From Apiotrichum sp. Y4204 (lineage: Eukaryota; Basidiomycota; Tremellomycetes; Trichosporonales; Trichosporonaceae): a stretch of 64,000 nucleotides of DNA. This document shows, in pieces, positions 11,174-22,399 of this stretch; positions within the stretch are counted from its first letter, which is position 1, and the number at the start of each line of letters is the position of its first letter. Under the pieces are notes generated by a model. That model searched no databases. It was not told where the DNA came from and saw only the letters and a program-made list of their open reading frames with translations. A program made the position numbers and the translations under genes. The stretch spans positions 149,535 through 213,534 of the forward strand of contig JAMYHL010000071.1 of the NCBI GenBank assembly GCA_025531455.1, read 5' to 3'.

Positions 11174-12367
11174 ATTACCGGATTGCCGGATGTACTGGCA
11201 CCATGGTACCGGCCGGCTGTAACGGATTCACGATGTGTCTTTCGCCGATCTTCTCCGATCTCCGAGGTTCGATCCCCTGACACTCCCGTTTCGGAGTCAT
11301 TTGCCGAGAGACGAGCCGGACCCCGGACCCCGAGGCCCCGAGCCGTAGTGGCGCCAGAGCCGAGTCGAGCGACATGCAAAATGTGCGTTCACGCATTCAA
11401 ATTCACGGCCCCGCGTCCCCCGACACTCTGTGGCAGCACGGAGCAATGGTCGTATTCTTAGACGTCTCATCATGATGGCATGATGGCAACGAGCAAAGCG
11501 ATGTCAAGCTGCGACCATGCACATCCTGGTCAGCCGGCTAGGCCGGAATATGTCCACTGTCGAACTGTCGGACCTCTAGAAGAACAAGGCTACCACCTGT
11601 GCCAGCAGCACAACCGCAGGTGCATTCCTTTGATCTCCGACATTCTTACCTTCCCGCTCTTATCAGTATATCAGTACCAAGCTAATACGTTACGCATATC
11701 GCCTTTACGTTCCCCCATCCTCGTGTACCAAAAGCAGCATATCGCATCTCCCCATCCGGAGACATGACCCGAAGACCCACTCATTCCCTATCGGGCGTTC
11801 CCCTCGAGTCTCAGTCACGCCCCGCAACGCGAGTATTTGTGCTGTTCCTCGCGCGCCACGATCCAGAGCGCGCATGCTGTCATCGGCGCCACCGGGACGA
11901 GGGCCACTGGGAGTGATAACCAGTATCAATATCAGGTCCTGCTACGGGCACCAATCACCTCTGCTCCAACTCCGATACACACATTGCTCGCTCGCTGCGC
12001 ACGGTCGCTCTAGGCATTTCTCCATCGATACAAGTACAGATGAGGCTCTGGGCCGGACCATCGGGCATGGCAAGAAGGGGAAGCAGCTGAAGGAGAAGGT
12101 AATGAAGGGAGTCTGGTGATGAATTTGATGAATCAAAAAGAAAGAAGGGAAAAGGAGAGAAAAGAGTCCAGAGCGGGTACGGCGCGGCCGGTTCGTTTCG
12201 TCGCGGGTCGTCGAGGGGTGGACATGGTCAGATGGCGTAGGCATGTTGCATGTTGCGTGTTGGGTTGTGCGTTTGGTTGCGTTTCCGGGTCTTGCAGGCG
12301 TAGAGTCGTGGGCAAGAAGATATACACACTCTAACTACTACACAGTGTAGGGGGGCTGTCGCGGACA
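11174..12367. other. intergenic: FAD gene promoter and RRM gene 3' flank
   Basis: No gene could be supported in these 1.2 kb. A GGTTCGATCCC word near 11261-11275 resembles a tRNA B box, but no cloverleaf folds around it. A purine-rich tract lies at about 12095-12175. Confidence 0.4.
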
Positions 12368-14195
12368 TTATAGATCCAGCGCCTCGCGCGTGCGTGCCCC
12401 CTCGTGCTCGTCTTCCTCGCTCAACCGGCGGCCGAGCGCCAACGCGCCGGGCACACCGCGGAGCGAGCTGGATCCGGCGCGGAGGATGCCAAAGCCTCGC
12501 GACTCGCCGACCGGCCCGCGCGGGTTGCGCAGCGGCTGCGAGCCCTCGGCCCCGTCCCCGCTCAGCGAGTGCGGGAGCGGGGGCATTGGCGGCGCGCCCA
12601 CAGGCGCACCAAAGAAGCTGTTAAACGTGCCAGAGCCGATGCCGTGGCCGTTCAGGCGCCGGCCGTGCGCAGCTCCCATCGAAGCGTAATCGCGCCCGGC
12701 GATCACGCCGTCGGCGGCCTCGGCACGAAGGTTGCCGGAAGAACGCTGCGGGGTCAGGCTGCGGGCCGGGTCGCGCGCAACCACGGGTCCGCCGAAACCG
12801 CGCAAGTCCGGCATTGACTTTTTGCTCCGCAGGCTTGGGGCCGGGAGGTCAACGGGATACGGGGAGAGGTACGATGTCGACTGCGGTGTGTGCGCAGAAC
12901 GCGGGGGAGCGTCCTTGGTCACGACAACATGCTTGTTGTCGCCATCGCCTTGGGTCACACTCGTGAGGTCGAGCTTTTGTGCCACAAGATGGACAATGCG
13001 ACGCTCGGTCGCAGATAGGTTACGGGAGAGGACAAGCTCATCTCGCATGCGGTCCTCCTTGAACATGTACACCATGTTGTAGATGCGCAGCGAGTTGGGG
13101 TCGTTAAGATCAAGTGTGTTCGGCAAGCCGTCAGAATTGCCGGATCCTGCCGAATGCGGAGGGCTGCGGTCGTCGGCCGTGTCAAACGAGAACGACGGGT
13201 GGTGGCCGTTGGGGCCAGCGGAAGTCACAGACCGCGCAGACGGGAGCACAATCGGCGACTGGCCAGGCATCTCAATCGGAGTCTTGACAGCAGCGTCAAT
13301 CTGCATGCTCTTCATGCGCTTGATGGCCTTTTCACGCTCAATGCGGTCCTTTTCTCCGGGCTGGAGCACCTTCTTGTACTCGACACGCAGCTTGCGGCCC
13401 TGCACATCGTACCCATTCAGCGCAGCCACGACGGATGCTGCCTCTTCCGGTGCGCGGAAGTTTGCAAACGCCAGACCGCGGAACACGCCGTTGTCGTGGT
13501 GGTAGTTGAAGGCATACGGCAGAGGGGCACCCAGCGACTCGATGATCGCCAGAAGCGTCTCGCGCGAAACCGCAAACGGGATGTTCTTGATCACAATCGC
13601 AGTTGGGATAACATCGTCATCGGGCGTAGGAATCGAAGGCGGGGCGACCCCGCGCCAAGGCTGGGCCGGACGCTGGGGAATCGACGAAAGCGAACCTGCG
13701 CTGAACGGCGACAGCGCCGAATTATAGCCTGGCGCGGCGGCGACGCCCGTAGCGAGCGGGTAAGGCACCTGCGGCGGGGGCGAAGGGGCGAGGCCCATGG
13801 ACGGAAAAGCGTCGAATGCAAACCCAGGATAATAGCCCTGCGCGGGGGTCACGGATGCCGCCGAGGAAGGGGGGGACAACGCCGCCGGCGACGAACCGTC
13901 ACGCCGAAAGGCCTCCTGCGACAGGGACGACCCCTCGCGCGAGTGCGGCTCGATCCACGCCTGGTGTTACAGCTGTGTTCGCGTGCTTCCTTTTACTCAC
14001 CTGCGGGATCCCGGAACGCGAGCCGCGCTTCGGGCTGCTGGTCCATCCGCGCGCGGGCTGGGCAGCCGTGGGTGTTGGCACCGGTGGGCCAAACACGCCG
14101 TTATAGGGGTAGTCAGAGTGTACGCCGTACGGGCTCGGCGAGATGGAAAGGGTGTGGAGGTTGGGAAGGGGCGGGGACGAGTGATGGTGGCTCAT
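12368..14195 (-). CDS. RRM and R3H domain RNA-binding protein (Pin4/Cip-like)
   Basis: Predicted 595-residue cytoplasmic RNA-binding protein. Two exons, 14001-14195 and 12368-13960, flank a 40-nt intron. The start MSHHHSSPPLPNL is the first ATG and opens a Pro/Ser-rich, probably phosphorylated region. The RRM (about residues 184-262) has RNP2-like IVIKNI and RNP1-like RGLAFANF and is followed by a basic helix (EKDRIEREKAIKRMKSM). An R3H-like domain (about 360-414) follows, with ATERRIVHLVAQKLDL containing the R-x3-H core. RRM plus R3H in this kind of protein is the arrangement of S. cerevisiae Pin4/Mdt1 and S. pombe Cip1/Cip2, which act in mRNA turnover and cell-cycle or stress responses. The order of domains and the Ser-rich tail support that group. 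The exact orthologue is inferred. The remaining C terminus is disordered, Gly/Pro/Arg-rich. Confidence 0.88.
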
Positions 14196-17100
14196 CTTTA
14201 ATGTATGCGTTACGAGTATGTGGCTGTGTGTGGGTGGGTGGGTGTGATGTGGTGCTGTCTAATGCGGGTATGATGGCACTGATGCGGTTCTCGAGTGTGA
14301 GTGAAGAGTGAGAGTGAGTGACTCGATGCTACCGCTGCGGTGTTCGTTGTCGTCGCAGAATTACGTTGGGGTCGTCACGGGAGCAATGGACTAGGAACAC
14401 GAGGGCATCGGGCCTTGGGGTAAGGCGCTGTGGTGGAAACCGTGAAGACAAAAAGACACGGAGTGCAGGTCGGGATGAGCCAGCGTCGGTGACGGCTGCA
14501 GTGATGTTGTTGATGGTGATAACACTGAGAATGGGAATGGGAATGGCAGAAGCAAAAAGGCAAAGGCGGCGCCAGCGACTGAAAATTCGTTAAGAGGGGG
14601 ACTTGGGCGTTGATGTGTGTTGGGTGCGAAGCTGCACAGGGTAAAAAAGGAAATGGTGGAAATGGAAAAAAAAAAGAAAAGAGAGAAGAGCCCTGTGATG
14701 CTGTATGAGGGAGTGAATGAGAGAGTGGGGAATGCGATGATGATACGTTGCGACGTGCCAGGGCTGGATGGTGGTGGTGGGATGAGGGGGAGGCGTGTAC
14801 AGGCCCGGAGGGGGAGGAGGCGTTGTTGTTTGAGGAAGGAGAGAGACAAAGAGAGAGAGAGTGATGGTGGTGGAGAGGGTTGTGATGGAATGGGACAATC
14901 AAGGTAGGAGATGCGGACCCCTCCCGTGTAACAGCGTACAGTGTATGCAGTGTGTGGTATGGTGTGGTGCTGTACGGTGGTGGTTGTAAAAGCGTGTGGG
15001 CGGGGTGGGGCGGGGCTAGAGGGCGTGGGGGTGGAAAGTGTCCTGGGTGTGAGGGGGGGAAGGTGCAGGGTGGGGGGAAGGAGGGCACGAGGAGAGAGCA
15101 AACGCGAGAGGGGTCCAGCCAGGGGGCGCAGAGGACGGGAAGCGCTTCTCTTCTTCCACCTGGGGCTGGGCTGGGCTGGCGGAGGCGTACGTCCTTGTGC
15201 GTCGCGCAGCTTGTATCCAATGCACCTCTACCACACCTGTACTGTATGTCTCCGTCGTGTAGTCGTCAATCACGCCCCAGGCCCCAGGTCGTGTGCACAC
15301 AGTGTTCCGTCGGGCGTTGGGTGTGTTCCTTCTAGGCGTTCGGGCGTTCGGGCGTCCAATGTTCCTCGGTGATGATGATGATGGTTGATGATGATGGTGG
15401 TGACGATGATGCACAGCGGATGGGGGTTATGGGTGCGCCTAGGGGAAAGATGGTATTTCAAAAATGGAATACAAAGGATGGGTGGTATTGTATTGGCTGT
15501 TGGCCGTGGCTAGTGGCTGTGGTGGGTGACAGCGCTGGCGGCGGTGGTTGCCAAGGAGCACAGTGGACGGGACAGCGAGAGCAGAGATTGATTGTCCGGC
15601 GGCAGTGGGACCCAAGAAAAGACACTTTCTGTATGCTCCTCTGCTGCTTGCTGCTTGATGCTGATGATGCTGAATGATGATGATGATGCGTGTCTTGAAC
15701 ACAAAAGTGGGTGGTAACTGTGCCTTTGAGCAAAAAGCAAGCAAAAACCCAAGAACAAGAGGTCAGTATAGGAATCAGGGGGAGCAAGGAGAGAGAGAAT
15801 AGGGAGTACAGGGGATGGCAGGGACAAGGATAGCGTGTCGTAACGCGGGGCAAAAGGAACAAAGTGTACCAAAGGACGAGACCCACAAAGGTGACAGACA
15901 GAGTGAGAGAGAAGGATGAGAAAGAGATATACAGGAGAAGAGTATGCGCTACAATGGAGTGCAGCTGCTTGATGCTGCTTTTGTTGTCGCTGTAACAATG
16001 ATGTTGTTGCTGGTGTTGGTGATGGCGACAAGACGACTGATCGCGATCAGATAAAAGAAAAAAGAAATAATACAGTAGACCGTAGAGAAAAAGGTCTTCA
16101 AGACGGCTACAACAAAAGGCAGCAGAGGAGAGGACAGTCCAGAGGGGATGGCTTCAATGCGATGCCTGAAAAAGGGACGGGAAACCGGACAGGGTCTGCA
16201 GGGCTCGCAGGGTCTTCTATCCATCTCACCATCTCTTCTCCTTGACGCCCACCACTCACCCCTCACTGGCCACTGGCCTTCGGACCCTGCTTGGGCCCTG
16301 CGCGACCTAGCCGAGAACCCAGGGAGGAACACGCACGCACACCCATACACCGCCGCGAGAGATCAAGAAAAGCTAGGCCAGGCTGCAGGCGGGCGACTGC
16401 TACTGCATCCGGTTGCAGTCGGCCCTTCCCCGTTACTACTCTTCCGGTTCCGGAGAACGTCAACAAACAAACGAGTAAACGAGTAAACAAACTACCATTC
16501 TTCATCTGAATACGCCCATCTGATGATTCTGAGCTCTGAGACACACAAAATATGTACACAATTATACAATGGAGGGGCCGGAGAGGGCCAGGCCTGCAAA
16601 GAAGACAACAGTAAAATTACACTAAGCTCTAGTCAACTTTTCGAGTAGCATGTTGGTGTCCGCATGTAGCAGTGAGAGGATCAGCAGATCAGCAGGATCG
16701 ACGGACCCCTACCACGAGGCAAAAGGGGGGATCAGCGCACGGCGTGCCTTGCGGCAGTGACAAACCCGATGAACCCTGTGCTCTCTCGCCCGAGAGTAAG
16801 AAAAAGATATACAAATCGACATGAGTAATTGAAACCGCTAATGCACATAGTCCAAACTAGTAATGCGCTAATCTTGGATCTACTCTGTTCCCCTGTTTTC
16901 GTGAACCGCGCGATCTGCACGCGATAATCACGTTTAATGCGTCATCCCCTGGATCCGCCTTGGCGCACGGACCGCTGTCGTCATTGCTCATCTCCAATCG
17001 CAACAGCGAAATGGGCACAACAAGGATGCAGCAGAGCAGAGGAGAGCGGAGAGAGGGCACAGCACCCAAGCACTGCACTGGAGGAGAGAATGGACGCTGT

Positions 17101-17255
17101 CCTGGTCAATGTTCTCTTTCCCCCGTCCCCACGCTTTCCGTCGTCATCATCATCATTCCATCCCATCCCATTCTATTCCTCTCTCCATCGCCATCTCATC
17201 TTCATCCCATCTCCTCTCCCCATCTCACACACATCCACATCCACATCCACACACA
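14196..17255. other. 3-kb divergent intergenic region
   Basis: The region separates the starts of the RRM/R3H gene (minus) and the vWA gene (plus), so it should contain both promoters and probably long leaders. It is strand-asymmetric. About 14.4-16.1 kb is purine-rich on the plus strand, with GATGAT runs (around 15370-15410 and 15655-15685), AGAGAG tracts and a poly-A patch near 14668. The segment immediately before 17256 is pyrimidine-rich. Several fairly long open frames exist, but they translate to low-complexity His/Ser/Pro sequence and have no domains. Confidence 0.5.
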
Positions 17256-19585
17256 ATGGGTCTCGCATCAAAGCTCGCAGCTACGCAAGGCGCTGCCCCA
17301 CCCGGCGGCGCTGCTCCCGGCGCTCCCGGCGGTGCTCCGCCTGGCGCGCCTGGCGGATATGGCCAGCAGCCCCAGCCCAGCCAGCCAGGCCAGTACGGCG
17401 CACCCCCCGTTCCCGGCTCTCGGTGAGTGTTCACTTTCATCCCCCTTCCATCCACCCTTGCATTCGTACGGCTCGGTATCCTCTCGGTTTCTGTTCCTTC
17501 GAATGCAGTGTACGATGCGCAGTGTCGCCGCCGCACCGCCCCGCTCGCCCGCCGGGTGTGCAGGCACGAGCCAACATGAAGGCTATCGGCTCATGACGCG
17601 CTTGACTCGACTCCTGACCAGTGCGAGTTCGATCGCATCGACCTCACTCTTGTCACTGTCCACTCCTCCATTCACTGCATCGCCACCCAAGTGCTTTACC
17701 ACGACATTCGCACAGATATCCATCCGCGTTAGAGTCGACCACACAGCCCATCGCTCGCACCATGAACCAAGGCTTCTACAAACCACCCCCCGGCGCACGA
17801 CCGCCCCAGCCCGCTTATCCGCCCCCCAACCCATATGCTCCCCCCAATTCCTATCCTTCGCAGCCCCCATTCAACACTCCATATGGGAACCCCGCTAACC
17901 CCCCTTTCAGGCCCGGCCAGCCCGGCGTACCCGGACAGCCCGGACAGCAGCAGTTCGGCCAGCAGCCAGGACAGTATGGCCAGCAGCCCGGGCAGCAGCA
18001 GCCCGGACAGTACGGTCAGCCGTCGCAGGGCCAGTACGGCCAGCCGCCGCAGGGACAGTTCGGACAGCAGCAGCCTGGACAGTACGGCCAGCAGCAGGGG
18101 CAGTACGGCCAGCAGCCGGGACAGTACGGACAGCAGCCTGGCCAGTTTGGCCAGCCTGGTCAACCTGGTCAGCCTGGTCAGCCGGGACAGCCCGGCCAGC
18201 ACGGCCAGCCTGGTCAGTATGGCCAGCCGCCGCAGGGCCAGTATGGACAGCAGCCTGGTCAGTATGGCCAGCCGCCGCAGGGCCAGTATGGCCAGCAGCA
18301 GCCTGGTCAGTACGGCGCGCCCCCTGGTGCCCCCGGTGCACCTGGCCAGTACGGTGCCCCTGCTCCCGGTGGCTATGGCGCAGGCGCCGGTGGTGCCGCC
18401 CCTCCCCCGGGCGCGCCCATCAACCCCCAGGTCCTCCTCACCGTCCTCCAGCAGTGTGTCCAGGACGTGAGTGCGAAATCCAGGACTCTAGAGCTTACCC
18501 CAGCAACACATTCAGGCGTTTTACCCCCAGGGTTCGCTCGAGGCCATTGCGCAGAGGGTCTCGTCCACCGGTGTTCTCCAGAAGATTGCGACCGAGTGGC
18601 GCCTGCCGATGGAGCTTGCGATGGACCTTGTCAAGATGGCGCTTTTCGACTTTGTGCTGTATGTTGACGACTCGGGCAGCATGGCGTTTGAGGAGAACGG
18701 CGAGCGCATCGACGACCTCAAGCTCATCCTCTCGCGCGTTGCGTTTGCCACCTCGCTCTTCGACTCGGACGGCATCCAGGTGCGCTTCATGAACTCGAAC
18801 GTGCAGGGCGACAACATTTCAACCGAGGCGCAGGCGATGCAGCTCGTTCAGAGCGTGAAGTTCTCGGGTCTTACCCCTCTCGGCACGAGTCTCTGGAACA
18901 AGGTTATCCAGCCGCTCGTCCTCAACCCCGCGCGCCAGGGCCGCCTCCAGAAGCCTGTCGTCGTCGTTGCTATCACGGACGGCACCCCTGCCGGCGAGAA
19001 CAAGGACGAGGTCTTCAACGTTATCCAGCGCACCGACCGCGAGCTCGCCGCCTCCCGGTATGGCCGCGACGCAATCTCTTACCGTGAGTGGAGCACGCAA
19101 GCGAGCGAAGCGAGTGGGAGTTGCTGTAGGAGTGGGGAGAGTCGGGAAATCCGGCGCACAAGGGCGAGATGTCCGGGAAGTGCAAGGAGTCGTTCCTACC
19201 GAAGCATTCCAGTTGCGGCTCGAGCGCAGTAGTCGTGGAGCGCTCTCACTTACCCCGTTCACTAACACCGCAGAGTTTGCGCAGGTCGGCACGGACCAGA
19301 AGGCGCAGGCGTTCCTCGGCGTGCTCGACAACCACCCCGTCGTCGGCAACCTCGTCGACTGCACATCTAACTTTGAGGCTGAGCAGGCCGAGATGGCGGC
19401 CAAGGGTGTTGACCGTGAGTGATAATAACAAACGGCGTGTGTATTGTGCTGACGCTGACGTAGTTACCCCTGACCTCTGGATGCTCAAGGTGAGTCTAGC
19501 TGCACCCGATCCCCGCCTCGAGCCACACTAACCCCAGCTCCTGATGGGCCCGATTGATTCGTCGTACGACTCGAAGGACGAGTAA
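17256..19585 (+). CDS. von Willebrand factor A protein with Pro/Gly/Gln-rich N terminus
   Basis: Predicted 501-residue protein. Exons are 17256-17422, 17911-18466, 18516-19083, 19274-19414, 19464-19489 and 19538-19585 (1506 nt). The N terminus MGLASKL is followed by about 200 residues of Gly/Pro/Gln/Tyr-rich repeats ([14 protein letters not shown]), a low-complexity, prion-like domain. The C-terminal half is a vWA fold. It has [14 protein letters not shown] with the DxSxS metal-ion site, then [10 protein letters not shown] with the MIDAS threonine region, and [14 protein letters not shown] with the third acidic ligand. No signal peptide or membrane segment is seen, so an intracellular adaptor is likely. 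Similar vWA proteins with such tails are known in basidiomycetes, but their function is poorly defined. A second, equally convincing start at 17762 reads straight into exon 2 (see the separate entry). Confidence 0.9.
17762..17910 (+). other. alternative first coding exon of the vWA gene
   Basis: An ATG at 17762 opens [19 protein letters not shown] and stays in frame through Pro/Asn/Tyr-rich sequence directly into the second exon at 17911. The same boundary carries a strong 3' splice site (CTAAC, pyrimidine run, CAG), so this segment is intronic when the upstream exon 17256-17422 is used. Both readings give composition like the rest of the protein. Confidence 0.55.
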
Positions 19586-20082
19586 CGCTCCTATCCTCAT
19601 CGTAATGGTAATGGAATGGACAGGCAGGCGATTACCTCGTCCCCCTCCATCTAGCTCTTATTATGTGCGCGCCCACGGCGCATAGTATGGACCGGCTGAA
19701 CCTAGTATGTTTATGTGAACTATGAAGTACAGATTATGAAGCAAGAGGACGGACGAGGGAACGGATGCCGGAGTGTCGTGTTGTGCGTTCTCAATGAGCG
19801 AAGTGAAGGACAGCCGCCAGCCCTTTTTGCTCTAGAGAATGGCATAAATGTAGATGGTGTACAGTATGTACACAAAGACTGATCAACTGATACATGGGGC
19901 GAAAGGGATGCGTCCCACTGCTCTGTCGGGATAAGTATAGTCGTGCCCGCTGCTTCTACTCGACGTCACCAGACTCGCGCTCGTATTAAACTGCTGCATG
20001 CCCATATCCACTCGCTCGGCACCATCTATCCACATTGGTGTGTGGACACCACTCATCTGGCGACAGTCCTTCACCCCGCCCA
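19586..20082. other. convergent intergenic: vWA and gamma-tubulin 3' ends
   Basis: About 500 bases lie between two convergent stop codons, with no gene. They should contain both 3' UTRs. Short AT-rich stretches (around 19700-19745) could serve as polyadenylation signals, but no individual site is certain. Confidence 0.4.
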
Positions 20083-21752
20083 TCACGAATGCGCTTCGAT
20101 GTCGATGTACCCGTCGCTCTCGCACGCGCGGTACTCGTCAGCAAGCTCGGCAACCACTCGTCTGGGAATTAGCCAAGTGACGTGAACTAATCCAAACAGC
20201 ACTCACCGCGAATCATCAAACTCCTCAAGACCATTCGCAAACATGTCCTCCTTCTTGTACTGTTCCAGGAAGGCGTTGCGCTTGCGCAACCGGTCGTACT
20301 GGTCGATCATGCGTTTGAATAGCTGAGTGTCAGTGTTTGTTTGGGCGCAAGCTGTCTCCCATGCCTCGATCACTTACAGACGCCATGCTCGTGTGGTTGG
20401 CCAGCATCAGGCCCGACACACGGTTCTGCGTCGTCTTGCGCTTCGTGAGCGCGACCTGGATGGACGCCGGCCCCCACGGGATAAAGTTGGCCAGCTGGCG
20501 TTCGCGAATGCGTAGCAGCGACTTGTGCACGTCCGTCGGGTCGACGTCACCGGAGATAATGTTTAGACATGAGATGTAGCACGACGTCCGTGTTGATGTT
20601 GTCGAAACGAGGCGGTTCTTGGGCTGCAGCAGACGGCGCATCACGTCCAGTGTTGTTGTTTTGCGGACCGACTTGGCCTGAAGAGTCAGCCGCTAACGTG
20701 CGAAGAGCAGCTGATGCGCTTTGTACAGGCATTCGCTTTATAAACCCACCTTGTCAATCTCGTCGCCGGTGAATGGTGTGTAGCTGGTCATGAGGAAGTG
20801 ACAGCGGGGGGTGGGAATGAGGGATGCAATAATGCCGACGAGGTCGTTGTTCATGTAGCTCGGGTAGCGGAGGGTGGTCGTACTGGCGGCCATGACGGTG
20901 GACACGAGCTGGTTGGTCTGCACGAACGACGGGTCCTGCACATGGAGGCGGTCGGCAGCTATGCGCGTTAGAGCCGCGTTGTCGAGAACAACGACACTAT
21001 CCGCATTGTTCACCAGACGCTTCATCGCCAGCAGCGAGTTGTACGGCTGCACCACAACGTCTGACGACTCGGGGAACACCGAGTAGGTCTGGATGAGCTT
21101 TTTCGGGAACCGGTCGTTGAGCCGCTCGAGGAGGAAGGATCCCAGACCAGAGCCTGTCCCGCCTGCAATCGAATGCAGCAGCATAAAGCCCTGGAGTTAG
21201 TAAATAACAAGACACTACCACCCACCTCCAAGCTATCACTTCCATCTGCCTCGCGGTCAATCATCTCCATGAGGTCGTCGTACACCTTCTCTCCCGCGCT
21301 GTACCCCTGGGCCCAGTTATTTCCTGCGCCGCCGCCGTGCTTGGACAAAAAGATGTTCTCGGGGTTGTACAGCCCCTTGTACTGGGACGTGAGAATGTTG
21401 TTGATAACGCGCGGCTCGAGATCAATGAGGATCGCGCGCGGGATGTAGTGCTCGTCGTCGGCCTGGTAGAAGAACACGTCTTTCCGGTCACCCTGGTTCT
21501 CTGCCCAGTCCTCAAGCATGCCTGTTGCCGAGATGCCGTGCTCTGTGCAGAGCTTTTGCCAGAACTGGAGTGAGTAGAGCTCTCAACGATGGTGACACCG
21601 GAAAGGTACAGGCTGATGTAGACGAGGTTCCAGCCTGTCCACAGTACTCACCTGCTGCCCAACTGTACGTCAGCAAAAACCACATAAACAGCAAGAAGCT
21701 TACTTTGATTACCGGCCTGGCCGGCCTGAAGCGAGATGATCTCGCGTCCCAT
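20083..21752 (-). CDS. gamma-tubulin
   Basis: Gamma-tubulin, the microtubule-nucleating tubulin of the spindle pole body gamma-TuRC; 444 residues, normal for the family. Seven exons on the minus strand are 21704-21752, 21652-21662, 21226-21564, 20750-21190, 20378-20677, 20207-20322 and 20083-20161 (1335 nt). The N terminus [16 protein letters not shown], then the nucleotide-binding loop [18 protein letters not shown], are tubulin hallmarks. [25 protein letters not shown] and [10 protein letters not shown] are gamma-type rather than alpha- or beta-type readings. The second exon has only 11 nt and supplies part of the Ile codon plus Gly-Gln-Gln. Skipping it would shift the frame. The C terminus ends [13 protein letters not shown] without the acidic tail of alpha/beta-tubulin. 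The divergent neighbour is the SR-cyclophilin gene. Confidence 0.97.
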
Positions 21753-22399
21753 GGTTGCGGTTGGGAGGCGAGGGGAACGGGCAGGACAGGGGGGTCGAGG
21801 TAGGGAAGATGGGCGTGGAGGTGACCGTCAGGAGGTAGAATCTGGGAGCGGTCAGGCAAGTGTCGATGTAGAGCCTGTAAACCGATGGAGAATGGTTAAT
21901 GTGTACAGTTGCCGAGCGGAGCGTGGTGGGTTGGATGGTGTTGATGATGATGTTGATGATGGTGAGCTCGATGTCCGTCACTGGTCGTGTTGTGTACCAG
22001 AAACGCGCTCCAGGACTAGGACGCGTCCTGTGCCTAGCTCCACGCTGAAAGCACGTGGTGAACAGTGTCCTCGCGATATCGGGAACGACTGTACGCTTTC
22101 CAGCCATTTTAGCCGTCAAGTACTGGGAGGATAGAGAGATGCATGTAAGCCAGCTCCCCGCATACCTCTGTTGTCGCCACCACAAGCCCCGTGCTCGCCA
22201 TCAGGTGGTGTGTGGCTGCTGTTGGGATGGTGGACGGAACCAAAAATTCCCATACATCGGGGATGTTTTCCTTGTCCACCCTTCCCCAGGCTGAATGACT
22301 GTTTTTGTTTTTCCTTTTCGTTTGGCCTTCCAGGTCTCCACATCACGGTCTCCTCCTTCTTCTTTTTATCCTCTCCACCATCGCCATCCACAGCTCGCG
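21753..22399. other. divergent promoter region, gamma-tubulin / SR-cyclophilin
   Basis: About 650 bases between two opposed start codons. A pyrimidine-rich run (about 22290-22390) leads into the cyclophilin ATG. No separate gene is supportable. Confidence 0.45.

Noticed and set aside
11255..11290. GGTTCGATCCC resembling a tRNA B box
   Set aside because: Flanking bases form neither a T stem nor an acceptor stem.
13154..14311. 385-codon plus-strand frame opposite the RRM/R3H gene
   Set aside because: Arg/His-rich antisense shadow of a gene with recognised domains.
14375..15220. 281-codon minus-strand frame in the divergent intergenic region
   Set aside because: Translates a pyrimidine-rich tract into His/Pro/Ser low-complexity sequence; no splice or start support.
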